Below are positions 1-8,440 of a stretch of 11,391 bases of DNA, piece by piece. The first letter of the stretch is position 1. Each line of letters begins with the position of its first letter. This DNA is from CAIXTV01 sp037144095. GTDB lineage: Bacteria > Bacteroidota > Bacteroidia > Bacteroidales > CAIXTV01. The stretch covers positions 1 through 11,391 of the forward strand of contig JBAWXL010000153.1 in assembly GCA_037144095.1 (NCBI GenBank), given 5' to 3'. Made by a program: the position numbers and the translations under genes. Below the pieces are notes generated by a model, which had not been told where the DNA came from, did not search any database, and was given only the letters and a program-made list of their open reading frames with translations.

Positions 1-3000
1 ATACTACTGACAATTGCAAACCCTAATCCCATACCTTCAGGCTTTGTATATAAATTTGAAATGAAAATTTTATCTTTCATTTCATTCGGGATCCCTTCGC
101 CATTATCCTTGATATAAATAAGTACTTTCCCTTCACGTGTAGAAATTCCCACTTCGATATTTCCTTGGATATTACTTTTAATCGCTTGTATTGCGTTGTT
201 TAATAGGTTATTTAATATCCTCATTATTTGCTTTTTGTCAGCAAATATTTTAATGTTTTCTAGTGTGCTATAAACTAAATAAACATTGATATTTGAATTA
301 GATTTAAAAATTTCTACGGAACTCTTTACAATATCAGTAAGAGAAATAATTTCATTATGAGGCTCAGGCATCTTTGCAAAATAAGAAAATTCCGAGGCAA
401 TAGTAGATAGCGAATCTATTTGTTCCACAATATTTTTAGTAAATCTCTCAAGCCGTATTTCCCAATCAGGTGCTTTATCTTTCCATGCTTTATCTAAATA
501 TTGTACACTCAATTTCATTGGGGTTAATGGGTTTTTTATTTCATGAGCTACTTGCATTGCCATCTCGCGCCATGCAATTTCTCTTTCTGAACGAGCAAGA
601 AGGCCTGCACTGTTTGAGAGTTCATCTATCATTCTATTGTATTCAGAAATTAGACTGCCAATTTCATCCCTCCTTGGCCAATTAATCTTTTCATTTTTGA
701 TGCCAAGTTTCAAATTGCTAATCTTTTCTCGAATAATATTCAGGGGACGAGTGATTCGTCCTGCTACGAACAATGCAATTAATACCGTCATTGCTATCAA
801 GAATACGTAGATATTTATAAATGCTATAAGAAAAGAGGATAACTCTTTTTTTAACTCACTTTCTTTCGCAAAATAAGGTAGGTTTACATAATACAAGACC
901 TTCCCTTTTCTATTATAAAAAGGAACATAAGCAGAGAAATATTCCAATTTCCCTATTTTCTCTTTTTGTATAAACTGTGTCGTTTTCTCAGTAATCATTT
1001 GACGGTAAGCTAAGGAGTTCATTTTCTTTGAAATTAAGCCCTCTGTAAATATTTGAGAACGAGACGACGCAATCAAATCTCCTTTTATATCAAATACATT
1101 TATGTCAGTAAAAAACACGTTTGACAGTTTATTCAACCGATTAGACAACCCCATTTGCTGATCATTGTTTATCGTATCGAATTCGGACAAACCCGGTTGT
1201 AACTCAAGAAGAATTGACATGGCTTTTTCGCTTAAAATATCAGTGTTTTTGTTGTCATTTAAATTCCTAATAAAATAATAAGTTGAAATTCCAATAATTA
1301 TAAAGGAAACTAAAATAATAGAAACCATTGAAACTTGTAACCGATTTCTAAAATCAAATTGTATAAGTTTTACATTAGATGAAAAACTAGAAATGATTAA
1401 AACGAAGATTAGTGTGATACAAAATATAGTAAAGATTATTGAAAAAGGCGCAAGGGTATCAAGCACATTCCCGTTTTTTTTACTTATTATTAGAAATGAA
1501 TTGTTGTCAATCTTATATAACATATGATTATACCCATCTTTATTGAAAACATACGTTTCCTCTATACTTCTAGAATCTTGAACAAAAAAGGATGATGAAT
1601 AGTAATACTTTCCATAAGCATCAATCAATGTATTATTCACGTATTTTGCATAAGAATAACTCGATAAGTCTGTATTAATAAACAGTTTTTTATCAATTAG
1701 CAGCTCTGGATAACCCAGGTCTTTCGGAATAAACTTCGAATTCAATTCTATAAATACGGAAATAGACGAAGAATCCACATTAAATTCTAATTTCGAAACA
1801 TAATTGTTTCCCCCACTTCCATCGTTAATACTGAATAGATTTTTACAACTTGTGTTTTTACCGAGACTTCGTATCAAATCATCAAAATACATAATACAAT
1901 TTCGTTTTTCCTGGGTTTGTTCAATAAGCAGGCTATCATAATTATTGCAAACTGTTATTTGTATTTTATACTTATCCCAATATCCAAAAAAATACTTTTT
2001 AGTAACATAATCACTTATATCATTTTCGGTTAATAAATGCTTAGTGAGTTTCTGCTTTAAAATGCTATCCGCTAAAATATCTTTTTGAGTATTACGAAAA
2101 ATATATTCAGCTAAAGGGTCCTCTCCTGAAGACAATTTTTGTGCGAATGACTTCCTCTTTTCTATTTCCTTAATAGTATTACATTTATTTATAGTATAAT
2201 ATGTCAAATACGTAAACAAAAGTAAATAAATTACAATTTCATAAAAAAGAAATTTATTGCCCTTGCTAAATCGAAAGAATAAATAAATACCATTGAAAAC
2301 AACAAAACAAAGTATAATTTGTATGTCATGAAATGAATTATACGGATGAAGAATAAAAAGAAGAATACATGCAAGAATAACTCCAGTCAATAAGTGCATA
2401 ATTTTATTAGTCGAATAAAATAAAAAGTCAAGAATCGAGTAGCTTATCAAAAAATAAGATACAATAGTAAGCGAAATGATGAAAAAGCCTAATATGCTTA
2501 AGAAATTAATTGCAAATAGCTGATTCAAATTATATGAAATTGTAGAATCAATAACGATTGAATGAAGTAGGTCAATAACAAAGAAAAACAGAAGCGCAGA
2601 GAAAATAAAAAGTGAAAAAGAAAGAAGTATCGAAATCCAATTATTGAGTATTTTAACCTGTTCGTAAAACGGGTTCTTGTATAAAAACACTGCAATAGTG
2701 AAAAGTATTATTGTGTTTATTAAAAGATCGCCAAGTGATGGCAACCATTCTGATGACGCAAAATATATCGGGCTAAATACTGTGAAATTGTATAAATCAT
2801 GAGGAATTTTGAAATAAAAAAGCAATATCCTTGCAATCACAATTAATACTAAAAAAGCAAGCTTTCTAATGCCTACTTGTGACGGATTAATAAAACAAAC
2901 GAAACAAATTAAGTACACCAAATACAATAATGCTAAAAATGCAAAAAGATAAAGAATAAAAATAATAATCTCATGGAAATTGCTTAAAAATGGATTGGTT

Positions 3001-3602
3001 TTATATGCTATGGAAAAAAGTGCTTTCCCTTCATAATTTTTTATTATAAATTGCTTCCATGTTTTAGAAACCTTTGCATTCTCTGCTGAAATACAGAAAT
3101 CATCATTAAAGTCATTATGAAGATAGTCGTTTTCGTATTTATATTCAGATTTAACTAAAATTGCTGCAATGACAATAAGATTGCCTTTTTTTCTCTTGAT
3201 TAATTCGTACCACCCGTTTGATAATTTAACAAAACAACTGTCAGATATCTTATCCTTTTGAATTGAATCCAACGAAACAGAATTACTTGACCAATAGACT
3301 AAGCTATCGCTTCTATACAAAAAGAAAGAAATCTTTTCGTCATCATATAGCCTTGACAAGTTTTTATCACTAAATAAAAGATACGCTAAATTATTTTCGG
3401 ACTTGCTGACAAGTTTTTCTAAATTATTAATTGAAAGTTTTTCTTTCTCTCTTAATATATTTTCAATATTCTTAGTTTTCGTCTCACTATCATTTTGTGA
3501 AGACAAAAACTGTTTTTTTAAAATTAGATTTACAAAGACTAAAAATACGACAACGCCTAAAACTAAAAAAATTCTTTTTAAGATATTCTTTTTTTCAATC
3601 AT
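1..3602 (-). CDS. Large multi-sensor transmembrane histidine kinase (NtrY-like core), 3' end cut by window edge
   Basis: The frame is open for 1200 codons from ATG at 3602 to the window edge, with an in-frame TAA at 3639-3641 upstream fixing the start. Order seen: TM helix (about 10-28); a first extracytoplasmic region (30-205); about eight TM helices (210-470); a second soluble region (470-715); TM helices near 722-740 and 755-778; a third sensor region (780-920); TM (926-950); HAMP (about 945-1000, ITRPL at 950-954); HisKA with VAHEIKNPLTP and phospho-acceptor H1020; HATPase_c with N-box N1136, DNGEGIP from D1166 and GMGLGF at 1190-1195. By family, it autophosphorylates and passes phosphate to a response regulator, which is not in view; the signal is unknown. 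Only the last part of the ATPase domain and the stop are missing. The HisKA and HAMP arrangement resembles NtrY, but the front is far longer than classical NtrY, so I give no symbol. It is likely transcribed separately from the upstream operon, given the 117-base gap. Confidence 0.93.
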   Translation of the reverse strand, partial: MIEKKNILKRIFLVLGVVVFLVFVNLILKKQFLSSQNDSETKTKNIENILREKEKLSINNLEKLVSKSENNLAYLLFSDKNLSRLYDDEKISFFLYRSDSLVYWSSNSVSLDSIQKDKISDSCFVKLSNGWYELIKRKKGNLIVIAAILVKSEYKYENDYLHNDFNDDFCISAENAKVSKTWKQFIIKNYEGKALFSIAYKTNPFLSNFHEIIIFILYLFAFLALLYLVYLICFVCFINPSQVGIRKLAFLVLIVIARILLFYFKIPHDLYNFTVFSPIYFASSEWLPSLGDLLINTIILFTIAVFLYKNPFYEQVKILNNWISILLSFSLFIFSALLFFFVIDLLHSIVIDSTISYNLNQLFAINFLSILGFFIISLTIVSYFLISYSILDFLFYSTNKIMHLLTGVILACILLFILHPYNSFHDIQIILCFVVFNGIYLFFRFSKGNKFLFYEIVIYLLLFTYLTYYTINKCNTIKEIEKRKSFAQKLSSGEDPLAEYIFRNTQKDILADSILKQKLTKHLLTENDISDYVTKKYFFGYWDKYKIQITVCNNYDSLLIEQTQEKRNCIMYFDDLIRSLGKNTSCKNLFSINDGSGGNNYVSKLEFNVDSSSISVFIELNSKFIPKDLGYPELLIDKKLFINTDLSSYSYAKYVNNTLIDAYGKYYYSSSFFVQDSRSIEETYVFNKDGYNHMLYKIDNNSFLIISKKNGNVLDTLAPFSIIFTIFCITLIFVLIISSFSSNVKLIQFDFRNRLQVSMVSIILVSFIIIGISTYYFIRNLNDNKNTDILSEKAMSILLELQPGLSEFDTINNDQQMGLSNRLNKLSNVFFTDINVFDIKGDLIASSRSQIFTEGLISKKMNSLAYRQMITEKTTQFIQKEKIGKLEYFSAYVPFYNRKGKVLYYVNLPYFAKESELKKELSSFLIAFINIYVFLIAMTVLIALFVAGRITRPLNIIREKISNLKLGIKNEKINWPRRDEIGSLISEYNRMIDELSNSAGLLARSEREIAWREMAMQVAHEIKNPLTPMKLSVQYLDKAWKDKAPDWEIRLERFTKNIVEQIDSLSTIASEFSYFAKMPEPHNEIISLTDIVKSSVEIFKSNSNINVYLVYSTLENIKIFADKKQIMRILNNLLNNAIQAIKSNIQGNIEVGISTREGKVLIYIKDNGEGIPNEMKDKIFISNLYTKPEGMGLGFAIVSS

Positions 3603-3719
3603 TGTTTTTCGAATTGTAACTTGTTGAGAAATTTTGGCTTAAAATTAAAGCGCCTGAAAGGTTTTTTTAAATAAAACAGCAATACATATTACAGTGGGGA
3701 CATGTTTTGTTTAAACGCT
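3603..3719. other. Intergenic gap before the histidine kinase gene
   Basis: This is the longest gap between genes in the window (117 bases) and very AT-rich. It is the only place where a promoter for the histidine kinase gene or a terminator for the upstream operon would fit. I see no classical hairpin followed by a T-run on the minus strand. A TAATTTTA stretch (minus strand, around 3640-3650) resembles the Bacteroidota -7 element TAnnTTTG at 7 of 8 positions, but no matching -33 TTG lies at the expected distance. No small ORF stands out. Confidence 0.5.
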
Positions 3720-4613
3720 TTATTTGACGTTATTCTTCTTTAATATAAATATCTGGCTTGAATAATTGTTATTATTTCTTTTTGCCCACCTGTTCGATTT
3801 ATAACCATTTAAAAACGCCTTTACCACATTGCCCGTCCCCGTTTTATATTTTTCGCTCAACATACTAATATAATACGAATCGAATTTCATAGGTATGGTT
3901 TCAATTAAAGCAAAGTTGTTTTTTTTAAAAAGTTCTAAAATTGATTTCTTTGTAAAATGATAAAGGTGGCGCGGCAAATCATACCCCGCCCAAAACTCTT
4001 TATAAATTTCCGCATCCTTACACGCCGCATTTGGTACTGCAATAATAGCAACCCCATCGTTTTTTAAATAAATTTTAAGCTGCCCTATTCTCTGCTCAAG
4101 TAGATGAACATGCTCTAAAACATGCCACATACTAATCACATCAAATTTATTTGTTGGAATTTCTTTTAATAAACTTTCAGGGTACACATTTAAATTATAT
4201 TGTGTTTTTGCAAACTTTTGAGCATCCTCGTCAGGTTCAACACCCGCTACTGTCCATCCGTTATTCCTACAGTAATTTATAAATTCCCCAGTAGCGCAAC
4301 CTATATCTAGAAGTGTCCCCTTATTTTTGAGATTTTGAATTAAGTTGTATTTTTTTTTGTGATTTCTTTTCCGAACAATATGATAAACTTTATTTATTAC
4401 TCCTCTTTTTGTATTTGAATGAGAAATATATTCTTCCGATTTATAATACTTAGAAATTTCCACCGCATCGGGGCGTGGATTCAAAAACAAAAATTCACAA
4501 TTGTCGCAGGTTACAATAGTAAACTTTTCTTTACTTAAAAAATAATCGCTGCTTTCTAAGTAAACAGAAAAGTTGCCTTTTCCACAAATTGCACAGGTAT
4601 TTATTTGTTCCAT
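3720..4613 (-). CDS. Class I SAM-dependent methyltransferase with N-terminal zinc ribbon
   Basis: This 297-residue protein is complete. C7-x2-C10 and C36-x2-C39 form a zinc-ribbon-like module, followed by the FLNPRP stretch typical of this group (Methyltransf_23/11 type). The Rossmann SAM site is LLDIGCATGEF (102-111, with D103, G105 and G109), with the acidic end of strand 2 at E126 (GVEPDEDA) and the motif IV/post-IV segment WHVLEHV at 163-169. The C-terminal part (200-297) has PRHLYHF, which is common in relatives near polysaccharide genes. The substrate cannot be told: sugars, lipids or small metabolites are more usual for this group than tRNA. The gene starts 23 bases after the mnmG stop, with a parS-like palindrome filling that gap. 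In many Bacteroidota, as I recall, a methyltransferase of this kind follows mnmG, so co-transcription with mnmG is likely. Confidence 0.88.
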   Translation of the reverse strand: MEQINTCAICGKGNFSVYLESSDYFLSKEKFTIVTCDNCEFLFLNPRPDAVEISKYYKSEEYISHSNTKRGVINKVYHIVRKRNHKKKYNLIQNLKNKGTLLDIGCATGEFINYCRNNGWTVAGVEPDEDAQKFAKTQYNLNVYPESLLKEIPTNKFDVISMWHVLEHVHLLEQRIGQLKIYLKNDGVAIIAVPNAACKDAEIYKEFWAGYDLPRHLYHFTKKSILELFKKNNFALIETIPMKFDSYYISMLSEKYKTGTGNVVKAFLNGYKSNRWAKRNNNNYSSQIFILKKNNVK

Positions 4614-4620
4614 TTTTTAT

Positions 4621-4636
4621 AGTTTCACGTGAAACA
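4621..4636. promoter_or_regulatory. parS: parS-like ParB-binding site, mnmG-downstream copy
   Basis: The sequence is AGTTTCACGTGAAACA on the plus strand, with a perfect 14-base palindrome at 4622-4635. Read on the minus strand it is TGTTTCACGTGAAACT, matching the known parS consensus TGTTNCACGTGAAACA at all but the last base. It lies directly after the mnmG stop codon and 8 bases before the methyltransferase ATG. It is identical over 16 bases to the copy at 6517-6532. Known: ParB (Spo0J) binds such sites near the replication origin to load partition complexes and SMC. Inferred: that this copy is bound in this organism. Confidence 0.68.
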
Positions 4637-6511
4637 TTATCGCCCCAAATGTACTAAAAGTATAGTTACATCTGATGGAGAAACGCCACTAATTCTAGAT
4701 GCTTGTCCAATTGTTTTTGGTTTTATTCTACTTAACTTCTCTCTAGCCTCTATAGACAAGGCTTTTAATTCTTTATAATTAAAGTCCTCATGTAATTTAA
4801 TTTCTTCTAGTTTAATTATTTTTTCAGCAATTTCATTTTCCTTATCTATATAAGATTGGTATTTAATAAGAATTTCTGTTTCATTCAAAATTTCTTGAGA
4901 TTGCAATTTCTTGTCTTTTACAAATTGCTTTAATTCCACAGAACACTGTAACAAAGAATGCATGTCAATTTGAGGTCTCAATAATAAGCTATAAATTTTT
5001 GTACTTTGAGATACCCGCGGTGTTCCAACACTCGCGAGGCAATCATTAACTTGAGAAGGCAATATGGTTTCTTTTTTAATGAATTGGATTAACTGCCCAA
5101 TTTGGGTTCTTTTTTTTTCACACTCTTGGTTTCTTTTTTCTGATATCAAACCCAACCTATATCCCAAAGTAGTTAATCGTAAATCAGCGTTATCTTGCCG
5201 TAATAATATTCTATATTCCGCGCGAGATGTAAACATTCGATAAGGCTCATCAACACCTTTAGTAATTAGATCGTCAACTAAAACTCCGATATATGCTTCT
5301 GAACGTTTCAATATAAATTCAGGTTTTTTTGAATTTTTATTATGCGCATTTATTCCGGCTATTAAACCTTGTGCTGCGGCCTCCTCATAACCCGTTGTTC
5401 CATTAATCTGTCCCGCAAAATATAAATTCTCAACAACTTTTGTTTCTAACGTCGCCTTGAGTTGAGTAGGAGGGAAGTAATCGTATTCAATAGCATAACC
5501 CGGTCTAAAAATCTTGGCTTTTTTAAACCCTGTTACTTTTCTCAAAGCATTTAACTGAACCTCTTCGGGCAAGGAAGAAGAAAATCCATTGATATAGTAT
5601 TCTATGCCATCCCAACCCTCAGGTTCAACAAAAAGTTGATGTCTTTCTCTTTCAGCAAACCTAACAATTTTATCCTCAATCGAAGGACAATATCTCGGTC
5701 CTTTCCCTTTTATAACACCTCTGAACAAAGGTGATTTTTCAAATCCACCTTTCAAAAGCGAATGTACATCAGCATTTGTGTAGGCTAAGTAACAACTTCT
5801 TTGTTCTTTCAAGAATTTAGTTTTTGTGAAAGAAAATTTTCCGGGAATTAAATCCCCAGGTTGTTCTTCAAGTTTATTAAAATCTATTGTTCTACCATCA
5901 ACCCGAACAGGAGTTCCTGTTTTCAACCTGTCTGTAACAAAACCTTCCCTAACCAACGACTCTGTTATTCCGAAAGACGCCTGCTCTCCCAAACGTCCTC
6001 CGCTGAAATTCTTTTCACCGATATGAATCAACCCATTTAAAAATGTCCCATTGGTAAGTACAACAGCTTTCCCTAATATTCTTATTCCGAGTAATGTTTC
6101 AACTCCAACAACTTTATTATTTTTAATGACGACCTTCCGCACACTATCTTGCCAAAAATCTATATTAGGGTTTTTTTCAAGAGCCAACCGCCATCTTTCA
6201 GAAAATTTCATTCTATCACATTGCGCACGAGGACTCCACATTGCAGGTCCTTTGGAACGATTTAGCATACGAAATTGTATCATTGTTTCGTCCGTAATAA
6301 TTCCAGTTTTGCCCCCCAACGCATCTATTTCCCTGACAATTTGACCTTTTGCAACGCCACCTATAGAAGGATTACATGACATTTGAGCGATTAAATTCAA
6401 ATTCATTGTTATTAATAAAACTGACGACCCCATAGTTGCAGCAGCAGATGCTGCTTCACATCCTGCATGTCCTGCCCCAACAACAATTATATCATATTTC
6501 TTTAACAACAT
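4637..6511 (-). CDS. mnmG: tRNA uridine-5-carboxymethylaminomethyl(34) synthesis enzyme MnmG (GidA)
   Basis: This complete 624-residue protein is close to the usual length (about 620-630). The N-terminus carries the FAD-binding Rossmann motif GAGHAGCEAA (G12, G14, G17). It is followed by the family signature CNPSIGG starting at C46 and EIDALGG. The second signature, GPRYCPSIEDK, carries the conserved cysteine C275. Further family stretches are TGTPVR, FAGQINGTTGYEEAAAQG and FTSRAEYR. The C-terminal helical domain ends in VTILLVHLGR and is the part that contacts MnmE and tRNA. Known: with the GTPase MnmE it builds the (carboxymethyl)aminomethyl group on U34 of several tRNAs, using FAD, NADH and methylene-tetrahydrofolate. 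The start is at the first ATG, 6 bases after a parS-like palindrome; LLKKYDIIVVG is a normal N-terminus. It lies 45 bases after the membrane protein gene and 23 before the methyltransferase gene, all on the same strand. Confidence 0.98.
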   Translation of the reverse strand: MLLKKYDIIVVGAGHAGCEAASAAATMGSSVLLITMNLNLIAQMSCNPSIGGVAKGQIVREIDALGGKTGIITDETMIQFRMLNRSKGPAMWSPRAQCDRMKFSERWRLALEKNPNIDFWQDSVRKVVIKNNKVVGVETLLGIRILGKAVVLTNGTFLNGLIHIGEKNFSGGRLGEQASFGITESLVREGFVTDRLKTGTPVRVDGRTIDFNKLEEQPGDLIPGKFSFTKTKFLKEQRSCYLAYTNADVHSLLKGGFEKSPLFRGVIKGKGPRYCPSIEDKIVRFAERERHQLFVEPEGWDGIEYYINGFSSSLPEEVQLNALRKVTGFKKAKIFRPGYAIEYDYFPPTQLKATLETKVVENLYFAGQINGTTGYEEAAAQGLIAGINAHNKNSKKPEFILKRSEAYIGVLVDDLITKGVDEPYRMFTSRAEYRILLRQDNADLRLTTLGYRLGLISEKRNQECEKKRTQIGQLIQFIKKETILPSQVNDCLASVGTPRVSQSTKIYSLLLRPQIDMHSLLQCSVELKQFVKDKKLQSQEILNETEILIKYQSYIDKENEIAEKIIKLEEIKLHEDFNYKELKALSIEAREKLSRIKPKTIGQASRISGVSPSDVTILLVHLGR

Positions 6512-6516
6512 AAAAA

Positions 6517-6532
6517 AGTTTCACGTGAAACA
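6517..6532. promoter_or_regulatory. parS: parS-like ParB-binding site, mnmG-upstream copy
   Basis: The sequence is AGTTTCACGTGAAACA on the plus strand, with a perfect palindrome at 6518-6531, the same 16 bases as at 4621-4636. It sits in the 45-base gap between the GT-C-like gene and mnmG, with six T residues (minus strand) between the palindrome and the mnmG ATG. It matches the parS consensus at 15 of 16 positions. Its closeness to the start codon would also allow an effect on mnmG transcription or translation; this is inference. Confidence 0.7.
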
Positions 6533-6556
6533 ATGTTTTATTTATCTGAATTTGTA

Positions 6557-8440
6557 TTAGTTACTTATAATTGGTTCATAAACATCAACACTAATACCCT
6601 TAATATATACACCTTTCTTTCCTCTATGCCATACATATACTTTTAATTCATCGTTGATGTCTCTTACCTCAGGAGTTTGATAATCAAATGTTTTGGAAGT
6701 CCATGAGGTTCTTAAAGAATCTGTACAATTCAGTTCTCCTGCGAAATATTTATACGAACCTCCCTTATGGTCAAATGTAATCACAAGAAGAGCGTTTTCG
6801 TCATCATAATTTTTCGAGTATTTATATTCTACTTTTGCTCTTATCCAAGCATAATATTCCCCTGTTATGTTTTTGTACTTAATACTAGGACCTGGAGAAT
6901 AACAAAGGGAACTATCCATAGCGAGACAATAACTATTCGAATCACTTGGATCTTTAGTATAATGCTCGTTTGTTTCAGGAGTTTTTTTCGAAAAATCATA
7001 AACACCAAGAATCTTTTTGTAATATTTCTCGGGATTTGTCATATGTTCAATCCCTGTGACCAACCTATCAACAAGAAGCATTTCTGAAGCATTTGTGGGA
7101 GCTTTTGTTTTTCCAAAAATCGCTAAATAATATTTTTCTGTCATGCCATCGTGTTTTAAAATATCCTTTTGAAATTGCCAAAATTGAAAACAATTTAAAC
7201 CTACAATAAAAACCATAAGAATATAAATTCCATATTTTAAATAGCACTTCATTTCTATTAATCTCTCAATAAAAAATCCTAAAGGAATTGCCAACACAAC
7301 GAATAAAGAAATAATAGCTCTTTGGCTATAGCATCCACCAGCATACCACCAGCACGTCCAACTCGAAATCAAATAAAAGGATACTAATGAATAAATAAGA
7401 ATTGGGGAAAAAATCTCTCTCCGTTTTCTATATAAATTAACTAGCCCTACCAATGAGAATATTACCATAGGAGTGTAAACAAACCATCCCTTTCTAAAAC
7501 TGAATAAGAAATTAGAAATGTGTGGTGATAACAAATCAAGTCCTTCGCCAGGATTGGGATAGCTATAAAATATATAACTGCCCGTATATTTATTCCAATA
7601 ATAGAATTGGGGAAGAAGTACTAATACAAAAGCAAGTATTGCAACGCTTACTTGTAATTTATTTTTCCAAATCAATTTTAGCTTTTCGACCAAGGTTTCC
7701 TTATTAAAAACACCCCATAAAAACGGAATTATGATACATACCCCCTCATTCGGTCGAACTAAGGTTATTATTCCTGATAGCATGCCTATAAATAGCATGT
7801 AAAGAAGTCTTTGCTTCTCATGCCACTTAATGGTAAACCATACAAGTGCGGCAACAAAAGAAAAAAGGAAATTATGGGATAACAGATTTCCGACGCTTGC
7901 TTGATTTAGATAATTTGTTCCCAAAATGGTTAAAATCATTATCAGCGTTGCTGTTTTGTCACTAAAATAATGCAACAAAATCTTTCTAAAAAACACCAAC
8001 CCTACAAAAGTATAAATCAAGGCACCAATAGCAATTCCATATTGATATGGCAGCGAAAATCCATCAGCAGGATAGCCCAAAATAGGGGCTAACGCATGTG
8101 ACAAAAAGAAAAACGGCATATATAAAATCGCCATACCCATTGAATACTTCATAACCCATTTCCCTATAGGTCCTACATAGGCTTGATATAGGGTTGCTGT
8201 AGAATTATATTGGGCAATAAGTTTATTAAGCCACGTTTGGTCAGAAAGACCTAAATCATGGTAAATAAATTTCGAGGGAAGATACAAATAATAACCAAAT
8301 ACATCCCAAGAAAGAACATTTGTTGGTGGATAAATAAATCGCAATACTACGAGTATAGAAAAAAGTATCAGTAGAGTCGTTAGAGAAAAAACATTATTTG
8401 CTTTACCAATTTTAAGCATTGCTTTGGTTTGTAAAATCAT
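6557..8440 (-). CDS. Polytopic GT-C-like (PMT/ArnT-type) membrane glycosyltransferase candidate with C-terminal beta-rich domain
   Basis: This 627-residue protein has about eleven TM helices between residues 18 and 430. An acidic residue, D46 (SWDVFGYYLYLP), comes right after the first TM helix, where GT-C enzymes (GT39/GT83-like) keep their catalytic acid. A tryptophan-rich loop, W361-x2-WWYAGG-x3-QR ending at R374, matches a motif I associate with uncharacterised Bacteroidota membrane proteins of this type. Residues 430-525 are a soluble linker, and about 525-622 look like a beta-sandwich (YYAWIRAKVEY, ALLVITFD, ELKVYVWHRG, GVYIKGISVDVY). Function by family: transfer of a sugar from a polyprenyl-phosphate donor outside the inner membrane; donor and acceptor are unknown. 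The first ATG (8440) overlaps ybeY by 29 bases; the ATG at 8419, which skips seven residues, would overlap by 8 and is equally plausible. The overlap suggests translational coupling. It could also be a non-enzymatic relative. Confidence 0.78.
   Translation of the reverse strand: MILQTKAMLKIGKANNVFSLTTLLILFSILVVLRFIYPPTNVLSWDVFGYYLYLPSKFIYHDLGLSDQTWLNKLIAQYNSTATLYQAYVGPIGKWVMKYSMGMAILYMPFFFLSHALAPILGYPADGFSLPYQYGIAIGALIYTFVGLVFFRKILLHYFSDKTATLIMILTILGTNYLNQASVGNLLSHNFLFSFVAALVWFTIKWHEKQRLLYMLFIGMLSGIITLVRPNEGVCIIIPFLWGVFNKETLVEKLKLIWKNKLQVSVAILAFVLVLLPQFYYWNKYTGSYIFYSYPNPGEGLDLLSPHISNFLFSFRKGWFVYTPMVIFSLVGLVNLYRKRREIFSPILIYSLVSFYLISSWTCWWYAGGCYSQRAIISLFVVLAIPLGFFIERLIEMKCYLKYGIYILMVFIVGLNCFQFWQFQKDILKHDGMTEKYYLAIFGKTKAPTNASEMLLVDRLVTGIEHMTNPEKYYKKILGVYDFSKKTPETNEHYTKDPSDSNSYCLAMDSSLCYSPGPSIKYKNITGEYYAWIRAKVEYKYSKNYDDENALLVITFDHKGGSYKYFAGELNCTDSLRTSWTSKTFDYQTPEVRDINDELKVYVWHRGKKGVYIKGISVDVYEPIISN

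Noticed and set aside
132..141. A third CACGTG core on the plus strand (TTCACGTGTA), possibly another parS.
   Set aside because: Only the central bases match; one arm diverges straight after the core and it lies inside the histidine kinase ATPase domain.
470..685. Plus-strand ORF of 71 codons.
   Set aside because: It is antisense to the HisKA region of the kinase, which carries a clear HEIKNP motif.
3403..3627. Plus-strand ORF of 74 codons running into the intergenic gap.
   Set aside because: It is antisense to the start of the histidine kinase gene, with low-complexity Phe/Ser/Lys composition and no recognisable domain.
3651..3668. CCTGAAAGG followed by T7 on the plus strand, terminator-like.
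   Set aside because: The stem is only three pairs and there is no plus-strand gene to terminate.
3646..3722. A 7-base inverted repeat (TAAAGCG / CGCTTTA) flanking the gap after the methyltransferase gene, as a terminator.
   Set aside because: The arms are over 60 bases apart and the stem is short; it is not a credible intrinsic terminator.
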